From Dactylorhiza incarnata (lineage: Eukaryota > Streptophyta > Magnoliopsida > Asparagales > Orchidaceae), in contig JAWHQI010000013.1 of the NCBI GenBank assembly GCA_033032865.1, positions 7,378,001 through 7,442,000 of the forward strand: a stretch of DNA of 64,000 nt, in the 5' to 3' direction. Numbering within the stretch: the stretch's first letter is position 1; each line of letters opens with the position of its first letter. This document shows, one piece after another, positions 55,264 through 64,000 of the stretch. The position numbers and the translations under genes are program-made. A model generated the notes under the pieces. It was given only the letters and a program-made list of their open reading frames with translations, did not search any database and was not told where the DNA came from.

Positions 55264-58257
55264 TGATGAATAGTAAAATATATGTATTTTTAGTATAATT
55301 ATTAGTATAATTTTAATTTATATTGTAAATTTTCTATGTAAATTAATAAATAAATTGCTTCTTTTCATTATTTCCTTACTAACTTAGTTTTATTCTTGTT
55401 TTTACAGATTTTGGCAAATTTTGTCAAGTCACTCCCTGAGTCACGCCCGTGACAACATGTCACGCCCGTGACCCAAGGGCGTGTAATTTTAAAACACCAA
55501 CTTTTCAATCTGCGTTCGACGATCATCGAGTTTCGTTCGACGAAAGCTCTCCAAGCTGCGTTCGACGAAAGCTCTCCAAGCTGCGTTCGATGAACGACAC
55601 CCTGCGTTCGACGAAAGCGCTCTGCCCTGCATTCGACGAAAGCGCTCTGCCCTGCGTTCGACGAAACCGAGCTGCGTTCGACGAACGGCATCCTACATTC
55701 GACGAAAGCGCTCTGCCCTGAGTTCGACAAAATCGAGCTGCGTTCGACGAAACCTGAGCTGCGTTTGACAAACTCCCTATCCAAGCGTTCTACGAATCCA
55801 CCGCCAGCCCCAAAGTCACGCCCATGCTGCTGATAAACTACCGCCCACTGTCACGACCGTGACACTGTAGGTCACGCCCGTGTGCAGCCATGTTTGACGA
55901 CCAAACCTTCTAGAAGACGGTGGATGCGACCCTTAAAGCATGCGTAAATGTCATGCCCCAGGGTCACGCCCGTGACCAGAAGACATGCCCGTGACCTAGG
56001 GCGTGTAAAACTAAAATTTTGCCTATAAATAGAGGGGCTCGACTGAAGCATTTCCCATCCAAATTTTGAGTGTTTTAATGTTATTTTGAGTTCTTTTGAG
56101 TGATTGTGAGTTTTCTTTATGCAATTAAGTTTATGTTCGTTTGTAATTTTCGCCTTTTAGAAATAAAATGTTGTTTTCTCATTTGGATCATCTTCCTTTT
56201 TCATTTATGTTAGTGTGTGTGTGTATGAGAATAGTTTTATAGCTTTCATAACTTAGTTTATTTCTTTCATAATTTAGGTTTATTGCTATCATAAAAATAG
56301 TTTATCACTTTATTTATCGCTTTCGTTTAATCGCTTTCTTTTGATTTAGTCTTTTTATTACAAGTAGAGTGCGTGCGTATATGAGATAGTGTTTTTCTTT
56401 TTTGTAACTTAGCTTTATTTCAGTCTTTATATAACTGCTATATACCACCCCCATCTTGAATAAGAGGCTAATTTACTTTAGCACTTGTTTAAGTCGGTTG
56501 GGACGGATATTATTTATGCACCTTTATAAGTCTTTTCATTTCTATACCACCCTCATATTGAATAAGAGGCTAAGAACTTTTTAGCGCTTGTTTAAGATGG
56601 TTGGGACGGATACTATTACTGCTTTTATATAAGCCTTTTTATTTCCCTTTTATCCGCTTATATCCGCTTTAATAATTAAACATGTATTTTCTTAATAATG
56701 CCGTCTCCATTCCGATGAGTGGCTAATTTCCTTTAGCGCACGATGTCGAAGAGCATTATGGCACAAAAATAGTTTTTCTAAAAATAAAACATCTCTTTCT
56801 AAAATAATTAACGCTTAAGGTTTACCCGAGAATAACGTTGAGTGAAGCCATATAATCGATGTGTGGTTTTCATTTCCGTCTCCGTACACTAGTTAGCTGA
56901 GAGGCTCGTGCGTACGGACTGATCGCTCACGGGTAAAGAGAAGTGCACTCTACCCTCAAGAGAGGATGAGGTAAGTCTCTCGAATTGGAAGTAAAAACCC
57001 AATAGCGGGGTTCACAACATAAGGCGAGTATTAAGAAGATTCGATGGTCGAAAATTCATAATCTCAGGTGGGCGTACCCTCGAGAGAGGAGCGTTCATAA
57101 TTATGGAACCTCCACGGCCAAGCCGTTTTAATGTTTTAAAAAGTCATCTCTTTTACTTCTAAAAAAGACTATTTTCGTCTCAAGGTAATTCGACATCGGG
57201 CGCCATTATTATCATCGTTTAGAACTCTAGTTATACGCTTACACTACAACAATTTTGGCCTTTAGCAACACTTTCATTTGTAACATTTATAAAATGTTGT
57301 CTAAATATATAATAGAGAACAATTTTTAAATGTTGCCACTGAGTGACAGATTTAGGCAACATTTGTGATGCAACATTCGATAAATGTTGTCTTATCCCTT
57401 ATTAGGAACATTTGTTAATGTTGTATTTGCCGATGTACTTAAAACAACAATTTTAATGTGTTGCCCTTTAAAATATTTTTTTCCCAACACTTCAAAAATG
57501 TTCCTACCCCTTTCTAGCATCAGCCGAATTGACTATTCGCACATACAAATTACTATTCATACACAATAAGTTAATGCACCAAAATTACTATCTTTTCCCC
57601 TATCCTCAAATTAAATCTCAATTTCAGCACAGGCGCCCTCGCGTCATTTCCCATCTTCCTCGACGATACTCTCTCGCCTCTCGCAGAGCATTATCGTAGA
57701 AGGATGAGATGACTTCTCATCTAGTTTTCAATGTTTTGGCAACACTTTGCAGTTTTAGGCAACAGTTTTCAAGTGTTGCTAAAGGCCGAAATTGTTGTAG
57801 TGTTATTATAATTCGCTTTTAAAAACCCACACTAAAAACTTATTCCGATAAGATAATAGTTCGTTCCTCAAAGTAGCTTAATCAACACGATCCGCAGAAA
57901 TATACGACCTCGATATTTTCTAAAACAAAATATCCTGTATTACTCACGATAAGGTATACTTGCCTTTATTATATGATTAGTTCGGATTAAAAATTAAACA
58001 AAAGCTTTTCAAACTAATTTAGTGCAAAACTCACCTTTGCTATTTTAAAAATCAATAGAATTTGGCGTTGTAGTCGGGGTTACTATTTTGAAAGAAGAAA
58101 AATGCCATTACTTCTATCTTTCGATAGGATAACGGTTAGTTTCTCAAAGTAGGAGTACTTGCGAAATTCTTCGAAAACACCCGCCTAATTCTAAACTCGC
58201 CATATAAAGGTTAACCAAAACAAAGAAACAAGAAATAATACCAACAACAAATCATCA
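55264..58257 (+). repeat. 3' LTR of Athila
   Basis: Near-identical to the 5' LTR apart from the MITE at 57242-57801 and scattered substitutions. Confidence 0.92.
57242..57801. mobile_element. CACTA-type MITE with TSD TTA
   Basis: 560 bp. Terminal inverted repeats match at 31 of the first 32 positions, starting CACTACAACAATTT and continuing GGCCTTTAGCAACACTT. TSD TTA (57239-57241 and 57802-57804). The 5' LTR keeps the unoccupied site around 47760, which fixes both ends. Inside are several AAATGTTG/CAACATTT inverted pieces. No transposase, so it is non-autonomous. Confidence 0.93.
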
Positions 58258-59290
58258 CCAAACACTAGCACGAATCCTAACACGCATAAACGGACATGAA
58301 AGGTCGCAAACATGTTAAAACTATTAAACGAAATTCTGAACTTTCATACCTGTCTCCACGTTAGGTTGACGAATCGCTTCCTGCTGCCCGAGATTGTATG
58401 CTCTAGGCTGCAAAGGATGGAAACGGGAAGCACTGGACTCCGCCGCCTTCCCTTTCTCCCCAACACTAGGACCAGAATGCACTGACTGCTCCTACCTCTG
58501 CTCTGGCTCAACTCCACTCTCGAAACAGACCCGAGCTATGTGGCCCACTTTGCCACACTTGTAGCAAGTCACTGGCCCCTTGGAATGGAAATATCCAGAA
58601 GCCGCACCGCTCCTCTCACCAGTCCTAAAAGGACGGGGCTTTTTCTTTCACCAACTTTTCTCAGAATTCCCTTGAGACTGAGATGGCTTACTTTCTCCCT
58701 GCTTTGCCGCCAAGCACTTGCGGCACTGGGTTTGCTCCATATCATTCTCCAAAGTTCGAGCAGTTTCAACTAACTCATTGAACTCTGCATTCTTTAAGGC
58801 TATCAGAGGTTGCCTTAAATTCTCTCTCAGACCCTGATAGAAGAGATTATCCCTCTCCTCATCGTCTGCCATGGTCATTCTCACGTAACGACCCAACCGA
58901 GTAAACTCCTGCAAGTACTCATCTACCATCTTCTCACGCTGCACCAAGTGCAAGAACTGTTATTGAAGGGCTAACCTCGTCGAAGAGGCGATATAGCGCT
59001 TCAGGAAGGCATTCCCGAACTCTTCCATGGATGAGGCACGTCCAGGGAAATGACGACCACTATGATTCACCCACCACAGCTTGGCGTCGTCTTCTAACAT
59101 AAATGTTGCGAACTAGGACTGCTTGTCCTCTGGGGTCTCTCCCGCTTAAGCATAAGCAAGGAAACACGAATCAAACTCTATTCGTAAGACTCGAATGCAA
59201 GGACACTCATGGTCCCGCAAAGTACTCCTATGTGGACAACCTCTTAACGTGATTCGAACACGCTAAGCCTCAACAAGAACGCTAACCTAT
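58258..59290 (-). pseudogene. Tekay gag
   Basis: Minus frame with FMLEDDAKLWWVN near 59110, SMEEFGNAFLKRYI, LHLVQREKMVDEYLQEFTRL, LFYQGLRENLRQPLIAL and zinc knuckle CYKCGKVGHIARVC near 58565-58525. Stops lie near 58980 (after RLALQ), 58648 and 58495. It continues to the Athila insertion and resumes as protease at 45786. The N-terminus (59160-59290) is poorly kept. Confidence 0.88.
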
Positions 59291-59295
59291 CTCTG

Positions 59296-59308
59296 ATACC
59301 AAATTAGA
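59296..59308 (-). other. Primer-binding site, initiator tRNA-Met type (Tekay)
   Basis: Minus-strand TTTGGTATCAGAGA. Just upstream on minus, GGGACGTGTTCTA resembles the 3' LTR end GGGAAGTGTTACA, so it is the last piece of the Tekay 5' LTR. Confidence 0.7.
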
Positions 59309-59320
59309 ACACGTCCCTTT

Positions 59321-60628
59321 TGAAAGTGCACAGTTAACCTCACTAGAATTCTCTAGAAGGGGGGGGGGGGGGTGAATAGAGATTTAAAATATTTTTGTGC
59401 AAAGTTAATAATTATATATATATAAGTGTAGAGACCACAGATTAGTGCTTCCCACACACCAACAAGAATTAAACAAGTAAAGAAAATAAATGCAAGAAGA
59501 AAAATCACAGCACAACACAAAGAAATATAGTGGTTCCCCAAACGTTGGGTAGTCCACTCTTCTACCCCCTTGGTAGGAATTCACTATCTTGTACTGAGTC
59601 TTTTGATAAGGAGACTCTTAAAACCACCCTGAGTCTTTTGATAAGGAGACTCTTAGAACCAGTACAACTGAATTTTTTGAAGAGAGATTCTAAAAACTCT
59701 TTTACAATATTTGAAAGTGAAATAAGAAAAAGAAGAAGATGTATTTAAGAAAAAAAAGAATCTTCTTCCTAGCAAGAAGATTGGAAGCACAAGAAGTAGT
59801 GAATGAAATCTCTCTTCTATAGTGAGAAGGAGATTGTAGGCCTTTTCTCTCTTTTGTGAGAGCTATCAGAGTTTGCATCTGTATGGCTTCAGAGTGAGAA
59901 GGAGAAGCAAGCCTGATCTTTGCTGCAGCACTATTTCTCAATTCTCTCTTTTCACTTGGGAGCTCTTCCTCTTTTTGAAAATGTAAAATGGTGGATCACT
60001 TCTTGTATCTTCTCTGCCGACCTCCTTTCTATTTTATAGCTCTGTCCATTCAAATAATACTATAGGAGGATAATTGATTAGCAGACAGAGAAATAGAAAG
60101 ATAGAAATATTTCCATAATAATTATGTCTATAGAAGGAAAGAATTCATTTTGATTTCAAATAATGTCCATAATGGATTTAATCAAATTAGCCAAGAATCC
60201 ATTAGAGAAAAAGAATGATTCAGAACGGGTATAAAGAATAAATTGATTCCATATAAATCAGATCTATAAAAGAAGGAAAGAGATTTGGCGATTTTTGATT
60301 TAAACATAGAAATCGACGTGCGTCGATTACAATTCGATGTAAGCGTTGAATTCGTCCTGGCTGGACGTCGAGAGAAGAATAAGGAAAGTGCGTCGACTAA
60401 GGTGCGTCGACTTCTCAAGATGCGTCGACTAGAAGTCAGAGCTACGTCGACATAGGATACGTCAAATTCTTCTTAAAGTTACTTCGACTCATTCTGAAGG
60501 GAACGTCGACACCACTTCGACGTTGCGTCGAATACTATTCGACGCATATTTACTTAACCTTGATTTTTCTTTCTTAGAATTCATATTCAATTCATTTTCA
60601 GGGGTTAAGAGAAATCATTTTCCCAACA
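59321..60628 (-). repeat. 3' LTR of copia element 2
   Basis: On minus it starts TGTTGGGAAAATGATT and has TATA (CTATAAAATAG, about 60034-60044). It ends with CTATTCACC, a C run (plus G run 59359-59372, 14 long) and TTCTAGAG. The tract TATAGTGGTTCCCCAA (59527-59542) recurs in copia LTR 1 near 24004. A CGTCGA repeat array lies in U3. Confidence 0.8.
60311..60547. repeat. CGTCGA palindrome array in LTR U3
   Basis: More than ten GCGTCGA, TCGACGC or ACGTCGAC units, paired as GCGTCGA..TCGACG inverted repeats. The array is upstream (minus sense) of the TATA. The same units recur at 62690-62920 and 63300-63530. Confidence 0.9.
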
Positions 60629-60645
60629 ATCTCCCCCTATTTGTC
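60629..60645 (-). other. Polypurine tract of copia element 2
   Basis: Minus-strand CAAATAGGGGGAGAT abuts LTR start TGTTGGG. Confidence 0.8.
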
Positions 60646-60821
60646 TTAACCCTATTTAGAGAGAAATTGTATCAGCATATGATTAATCTCAGCAAAGCAT
60701 TTAAGCAAGTAGAAGGAAAATTAGAAAAAGGAAATCTTATAAACAAACTTTATGTTCAGATCAATCAGTATTTGACCATAAATATATCAGCCATTGTTTT
60801 TAAGGCATTTCAGGAGGGGTA

Positions 60822-62569
60822 GGAGGAGTCTTCCTTTTTCTAGTGAATACAACTGTTTTAAGAGAGGGGGGTTGCTCCTTCTCAGTACCTGGTAGTTTAC
60901 TCAGCTCCCCCTGAGTTACATCAGTTTGCTCCCCCTGGGATGGAGCTTCCTTGGTTGCTTCTACTGCTGCCTCTTGCTCCCCCTGAGTTTCAGCTTCTTT
61001 ATTTTTCTCACCATCTGCCACATCTTCCTTTTCAGCTTCATTTTCTGCCCTGCTTGCCTCCCCTTGTAATAGCACCACTTGACTTGCAGCCTCTCTTGCT
61101 ATATTGAGTACCTCTATTGTTTGTAGCTCAGGTACTATCTCATTTCCGATTGTCTTGAGCAGTGCAGGACTATCAGTTTTTGAGGTAGAAGGTGACTTGT
61201 GGGAGAGAGATTTAGGAGTGGAGGGCTGCCTTCATCTAGCTTCTCCCCATTCTTGACCTTCTTGGTCAAGGAGGTTAAGAAAGACCTGGTTACTCTAGAG
61301 GAAGAGAGAGAGGTCTTTAGACTTTGCACAGAGGCACTGAACCCATCTATTTGGGTGTGCATGTGAAGGATGGAGGAATGAATCTGGGAGCAGTGCTCAT
61401 CCAGCATTGCTTGGAATGTTTGAGCTGCTGATGCAATGCACTGAATGAGGAGAGCTTCAGTGGATGCAGATGGTTCATGTTGTGGTTGGTGATGAGGAGA
61501 GAGTGGTGGAGGTGGTGATGAAGCTGGAGAGAAGTTAGTTGATACATGAGGTATGGGTGATAAAGGAGGTGGAGAGGATGAGAAAGTATGAGGAGGAAGA
61601 AATGGAGAAACTGTTGTTTGAGCAGGTGTTTGAGAAGAGGTAGGTAGAGTAGGAGTTGTGAGAGTGGTAGAGACTAGTGGAGTAGATGATGGTGGTAGAA
61701 GAGGATTGTCTCTTTGAGGAGAAGGAGGAGGAGATGGATGAACAGGAGAGTTAGGAGGAGATGGAGTCTATTCAGGAATGGACCCAGGCTTAGGGATTTG
61801 CCTGGTCCATTTGGAGAATAGAGCTATTGACATCCTTTTCCCTGGAGGAATAGGGGTTCCTTTTGACCTGCATAGGTCAGGGAAGGATTGGAAGAGTACT
61901 TGACTCATAATCCTCATATATGCATTTTCTTTGTGTGAGTATTTAGAGCTTATCATCTTGAGCAGGCATGTGGCCCAGTCCACCTTCTTCTTCAGCACCA
62001 GGGCCCCCATGATATTCAATTGCTGCTTGGGCACTGCATCATGGGCTGAGGTCTTGCACAGCAGGATTTTTCCTACTATATCTGCTAGCAGTCTGTACTC
62101 CTCAGAAATGTCTATTTTCTTTAGATGGATTGGTTTATCCTTTGAAAACTTAATGGTGGTTAGCAGATGCTTGATTTCATCAGGTGTAAGGTCTATAGAT
62201 TCATCACCTAATAAGGGAGTGATGAAGACTTATTTAGTTATTCTTTAGAGGCTGGTTTCCTTACCCTATTTGCTTTGAACAAAGATAATATTAGGGTGTA
62301 CCTGATGGAAGATCAAAGGTTGTCCTAATGTGTTCTGCAGATATTGAGACAGGTGTCTCATGGATTGTTCCTTGGATTTCTCCTTGTTCAGATATCCGAA
62401 CATGAGTCATCAGCTCTGTGAGCTCTGTTTCTAGGAGCTTGCATCTTGTGGAGATGAGCTTATCTAGTCCAGCTTCAGTGAACAGAGCAATGATGCTCTT
62501 GTAGTTTTCTGCGGCGGCTTGGAAAGATGCAAGGTCAATGTCGAAACCAGAGTTGGTCTTGGGAGCCAT
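60822..62569 (-). pseudogene. env-like gene of copia element 2
   Basis: Starts MAPKTNSGFDIDLASF (62569), with a helical N-terminal block ending at 62291. A second block (62034-61768) has QQLNIMGALVLKKKVDWATCL and PPGKRMSIALFSKW. A Pro/Ser-rich stretch (61765-61480) follows, then a heptad-rich block (61407-61135) and a C-terminal block (61078-60822) with repeated QGE units and a basic KRKT near the end. The blocks are in different frames, from indels or introns. A GGTACA donor-like site follows LPSG at about 62296. Envelope function is not shown. Confidence 0.6.
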
Positions 62570-62639
62570 TTTAGGTTAGTTAGAGAGGAAGAAATCGGAT
62601 GGACTGAGGAGCAAGATGGAAGTGAGTAGTGAAGGTTTC

Positions 62640-62925
62640 TAACTGAAGAGTCTTTTTAAGTCAAGTGAAACGTCGAAATGCGACACTATTCGAGGCTTAT
62701 TCGGTACTTCAGTGGATGTGACCGAAAATATTTTAGTATTGCCGCTCGTTTTCATAAAATCGACGTTACGTCGAGTGGATTTCGACGTAAGCGTTGATAC
62801 AGCCTGCGTTAGGATGCTAGGGTTTCATATCGACGTATGCGTCGATTGGAATCGACGGATGCGTCGATTTTACTTATTAAGTTGAGTCATCGACGGTGCG
62901 TCGATTAGAAGTCGACGTGACTTTT
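62640..62925 (-). promoter_or_regulatory. Internal promoter-like region before env-like gene 2
   Basis: 62690-62920 carries CGTCGA palindromes homologous to those of the LTR, including TCGA(C/T)GTAAGCGTTGA, which is also found near 60337. A TATA-like CTTAAAAAGAC lies near 62654-62645 on minus, about 85 bases before the ATG at 62569. Confidence 0.55.
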
Positions 62926-63009
62926 AATTTTCCTGAAAAATTCTAGGTGTTTATTTCTTTTTATTTCTTCCTAATCCTAAAGGTTTCTAAGTTAGTCTTG
63001 GACTAATTT

Positions 63010-64000
63010 TCACAGATAGTTTGATTGATTGTGCCAACATTGTTTGGCAAGATGGCCAGTTTTGTTACATATGTAGCACTTGATTATCTTGGTATTGTCA
63101 GAATTTGAGTTTAGAGTGGGATAGGAGTGTTGATTAGGATAGAAAGTTTGATTTAGATGGGAATTATGGTTAAGATAGAAAGTTTGGTTAGGATAGAGGT
63201 GTTGATTAGGATAGAAATCATGATTAGGCTGAATGGGTCCTGAATAGGGGTTAAGATGGAAGGTTCTTGGAGGATAGGCATTTAAGTTGCTCTGAGTTTT
63301 TATGCGTCGATATCTATTCGACGTATGTTGATGGTTGCGTTGATTTATATTCGGCGCTTTCTCCAGATTGTGTTGATCTGGTATCGATGCATGGACAAAG
63401 TTGCGTCGATTTGGTGTCGACGTACTTTTATTCAAGCGTCGAGTTGAGGTCGAGGCATCCGAGAGATTGCGTCGAGTGGAATTCGACGCACTATCATTCA
63501 TACGTCGATATGAAGTCGACGCAACTGTATCTTCACAAATTTTCTTTTTCCCTTTTTCTGATTTTGCTCTTTTATGTATTGTTTCTTTTGGGTTAGTTGT
63601 TTCTTCAGATGAAGTTTGAGAGTCATCAGCTGAATAATATGATGTTTCATCAAATTGTTTTATTTCCTTGAGGGAGTCTTCTTCCTTATTCAGTGAGTCT
63701 TTCTCTTGGTTTGATTTGATGGGTTTGGTGAATTTTACAGGGATCATCCAAGCAGGTTTGTTGGATGGAATTTGGCTGGTTGAGGGATAAGCCCCTAGAC
63801 CAAGATTTTTATGTCTCCTTGTTTGTTGTTCAGTGATTTCCTTGAGAGTTTGGCTTCTCATTTTTATTGATTCTTCAAAGGCTTTTGCCTGGGATACCTT
63901 ATCCTTAAGGAGCTGGTTTTCTATTCTAGCCCTTTCTACTTCCTTTTTTATGATGTTAGCCCTTAATTCATAATTTTTAGAGCATTTAACTTCTCTATTT
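63010..64000 (-). CDS. gag-like zinc-knuckle protein of copia element 2 (partial)
   Basis: Open to the right window edge, so the N-terminus is unseen. It begins (63990-63860) as a coiled coil (NIIKKEVERARIENQLLKDK) and continues Ser/Thr/Lys-rich. About 63530-63300 is a degenerate 11-12-residue repeat (ASTSxRR) encoded by the CGTCGA palindromes. Then comes a Tyr/Pro/Asn repeat (YPNQ..) and a final knuckle CYICNKTGHLAKQC (C-X2-C-X4-H-X4-C) just before the stop at 63010. No internal stop in view. The place of protease/pol after it is taken by the promoter-like region. Confidence 0.7.
   Translation of the reverse strand, partial: NREVKCSKNYELRANIIKKEVERARIENQLLKDKVSQAKAFEESIKMRSQTLKEITEQQTRRHKNLGLGAYPSTSQIPSNKPAWMIPVKFTKPIKSNQEKDSLNKEEDSLKEIKQFDETSYYSADDSQTSSEETTNPKETIHKRAKSEKGKKKICEDTVASTSYRRMNDSASNSTRRNLSDASTSTRRLNKSTSTPNRRNFVHASIPDQHNLEKAPNINQRNHQHTSNRYRRIKTQSNLNAYPPRTFHLNPYSGPIQPNHDFYPNQHLYPNQTFYLNHNSHLNQTFYPNQHSYPTLNSNSDNTKIIKCYICNKTGHLAKQCWHNQSNYL
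63301..63530. repeat. CGTCGA palindromes inside coding sequence
   Basis: Units such as GCGTCGATTTGGTGTCGACG (63403) and GCGTCGAGTGGAATTCGACGC-like (63469) occur every 30-36 bases. They encode the ASTSxRR repeat on minus. Confidence 0.85.

Larger units (their letters stand above)
45792..58257 (+). mobile_element. Athila-lineage Ty3/gypsy element with both LTRs
   Basis: 12.5-kb plus-strand element. LTRs are 45792-48219 (2428 bp) and 55264-58257 (2994 bp including a 560-bp MITE plus its TSD). Flanks CCAGA (45787-45791) and CCAAA (58258-58262) are a TSD with one mismatch. PBS exactly tRNA-Asp type, then gag, protease, RT, RNase H and integrase in Athila order. It carries stops and two or more frameshifts, so it is autonomous in design but not functional as it stands. 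Confidence 0.93.
40130..59320 (-). mobile_element. Tekay (Del) chromovirus, interrupted
   Basis: Minus-strand Ty3/gypsy chromovirus with 3' LTR 40130-42357 (TGTAACACCCC start on minus, ACA end), pol, gag and a tRNA-Met-type primer site. A chromodomain at the integrase end places it in Tekay. The Athila 45792-58257 splits it between gag and protease, and copia element 2 covers its 5' LTR from about 59321. It inserted into the copia 1 gag. Confidence 0.88.
59321..64000 (-). mobile_element. SIRE-like copia element 2, pol-less part
   Basis: Minus-strand element running off the window. 3' LTR about 59321-60628, PPT, env-like gene (62569-60822), promoter-like region and a gag-type zinc-knuckle ORF open at the window edge. 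Gag and the env-like gene are only about 440 bp apart, with no RT or integrase between them. The LTR's 59321 end is uncertain by some bases (59327 is also possible). Confidence 0.75.

Noticed and set aside
59296..59308. Primer site as part of copia element 2
   Set aside because: Copia 2 reads toward lower coordinates and this is outside its 3' LTR. A PBS must follow a 5' LTR, so it belongs to Tekay.

Overview
The window is a nest of plant transposable elements with no recognisable host gene, rRNA or tRNA gene. It is nuclear angiosperm DNA, probably from a eudicot with a repeat-rich genome. That is inferred from the element types: Tat, Athila and Tekay Ty3/gypsy lineages, SIRE-like Ty1/copia elements with env-like ORFs, a plant Helitron, a LINE ORF1 fragment and a CACTA MITE. 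The species cannot be named from the sequence.

Layout, left to right. (1) 1-11726: right part of a Tat-lineage Ty3/gypsy element. It has gag-pol with a second RNase H on +, two spliced antisense genes with their own TATA boxes on -, and the end of its 3' LTR. A SIRE-type solo LTR (5268-6547, TSD CATTT) sits inside it. (2) 11727-16219 and 22537-23445: the N-terminal half of a decayed Helitron replication protein on -, unassigned DNA and a LINE ORF1 fragment. The Tat element cuts the Helitron at 11726, and a complete pol-less tRNA-Asp-primed element (16220-22536, TSD GAGCC) interrupts this block. (3) 23880-40129: a SIRE-like copia element on - (3' LTR, env-like gene, pol, gag). A second complete pol-less tRNA-Asp-primed element (31033-37205, TSD ACATG) splits it. 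(4) 40130 to about 59320: a Tekay chromovirus on -, inserted in the copia gag. A full autonomous Athila element (45792-58257) splits it between gag and protease, and that Athila carries a CACTA MITE (57242-57801, TSD TTA) in its 3' LTR. (5) About 59321-64000: a second SIRE-like element on -, inserted at the end of the Tekay 5' LTR. It has a 3' LTR, an env-like gene and a gag-like ORF, with no pol between them.

Reading frames are mostly kept, but in-frame stops and a few frameshifts mean nearly all pol genes are dead. The two pol-less elements are the most intact. Each has one long ORF, near-identical LTRs and perfect TSDs.

The most unusual signal is regulatory. At least six LTR families from unrelated lineages carry an array of short CpG-containing palindromes just upstream of the LTR TATA box. 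Most families have their own sequence. In both SIRE-like elements a second copy of the same array, with its own TATA-like box, lies in front of the env-like gene and looks like an internal promoter. A second hidden layer is RNA structure: the autonomous Athila and one pol-less element share 3'-UTR hairpins with a conserved loop and compensating stem changes.
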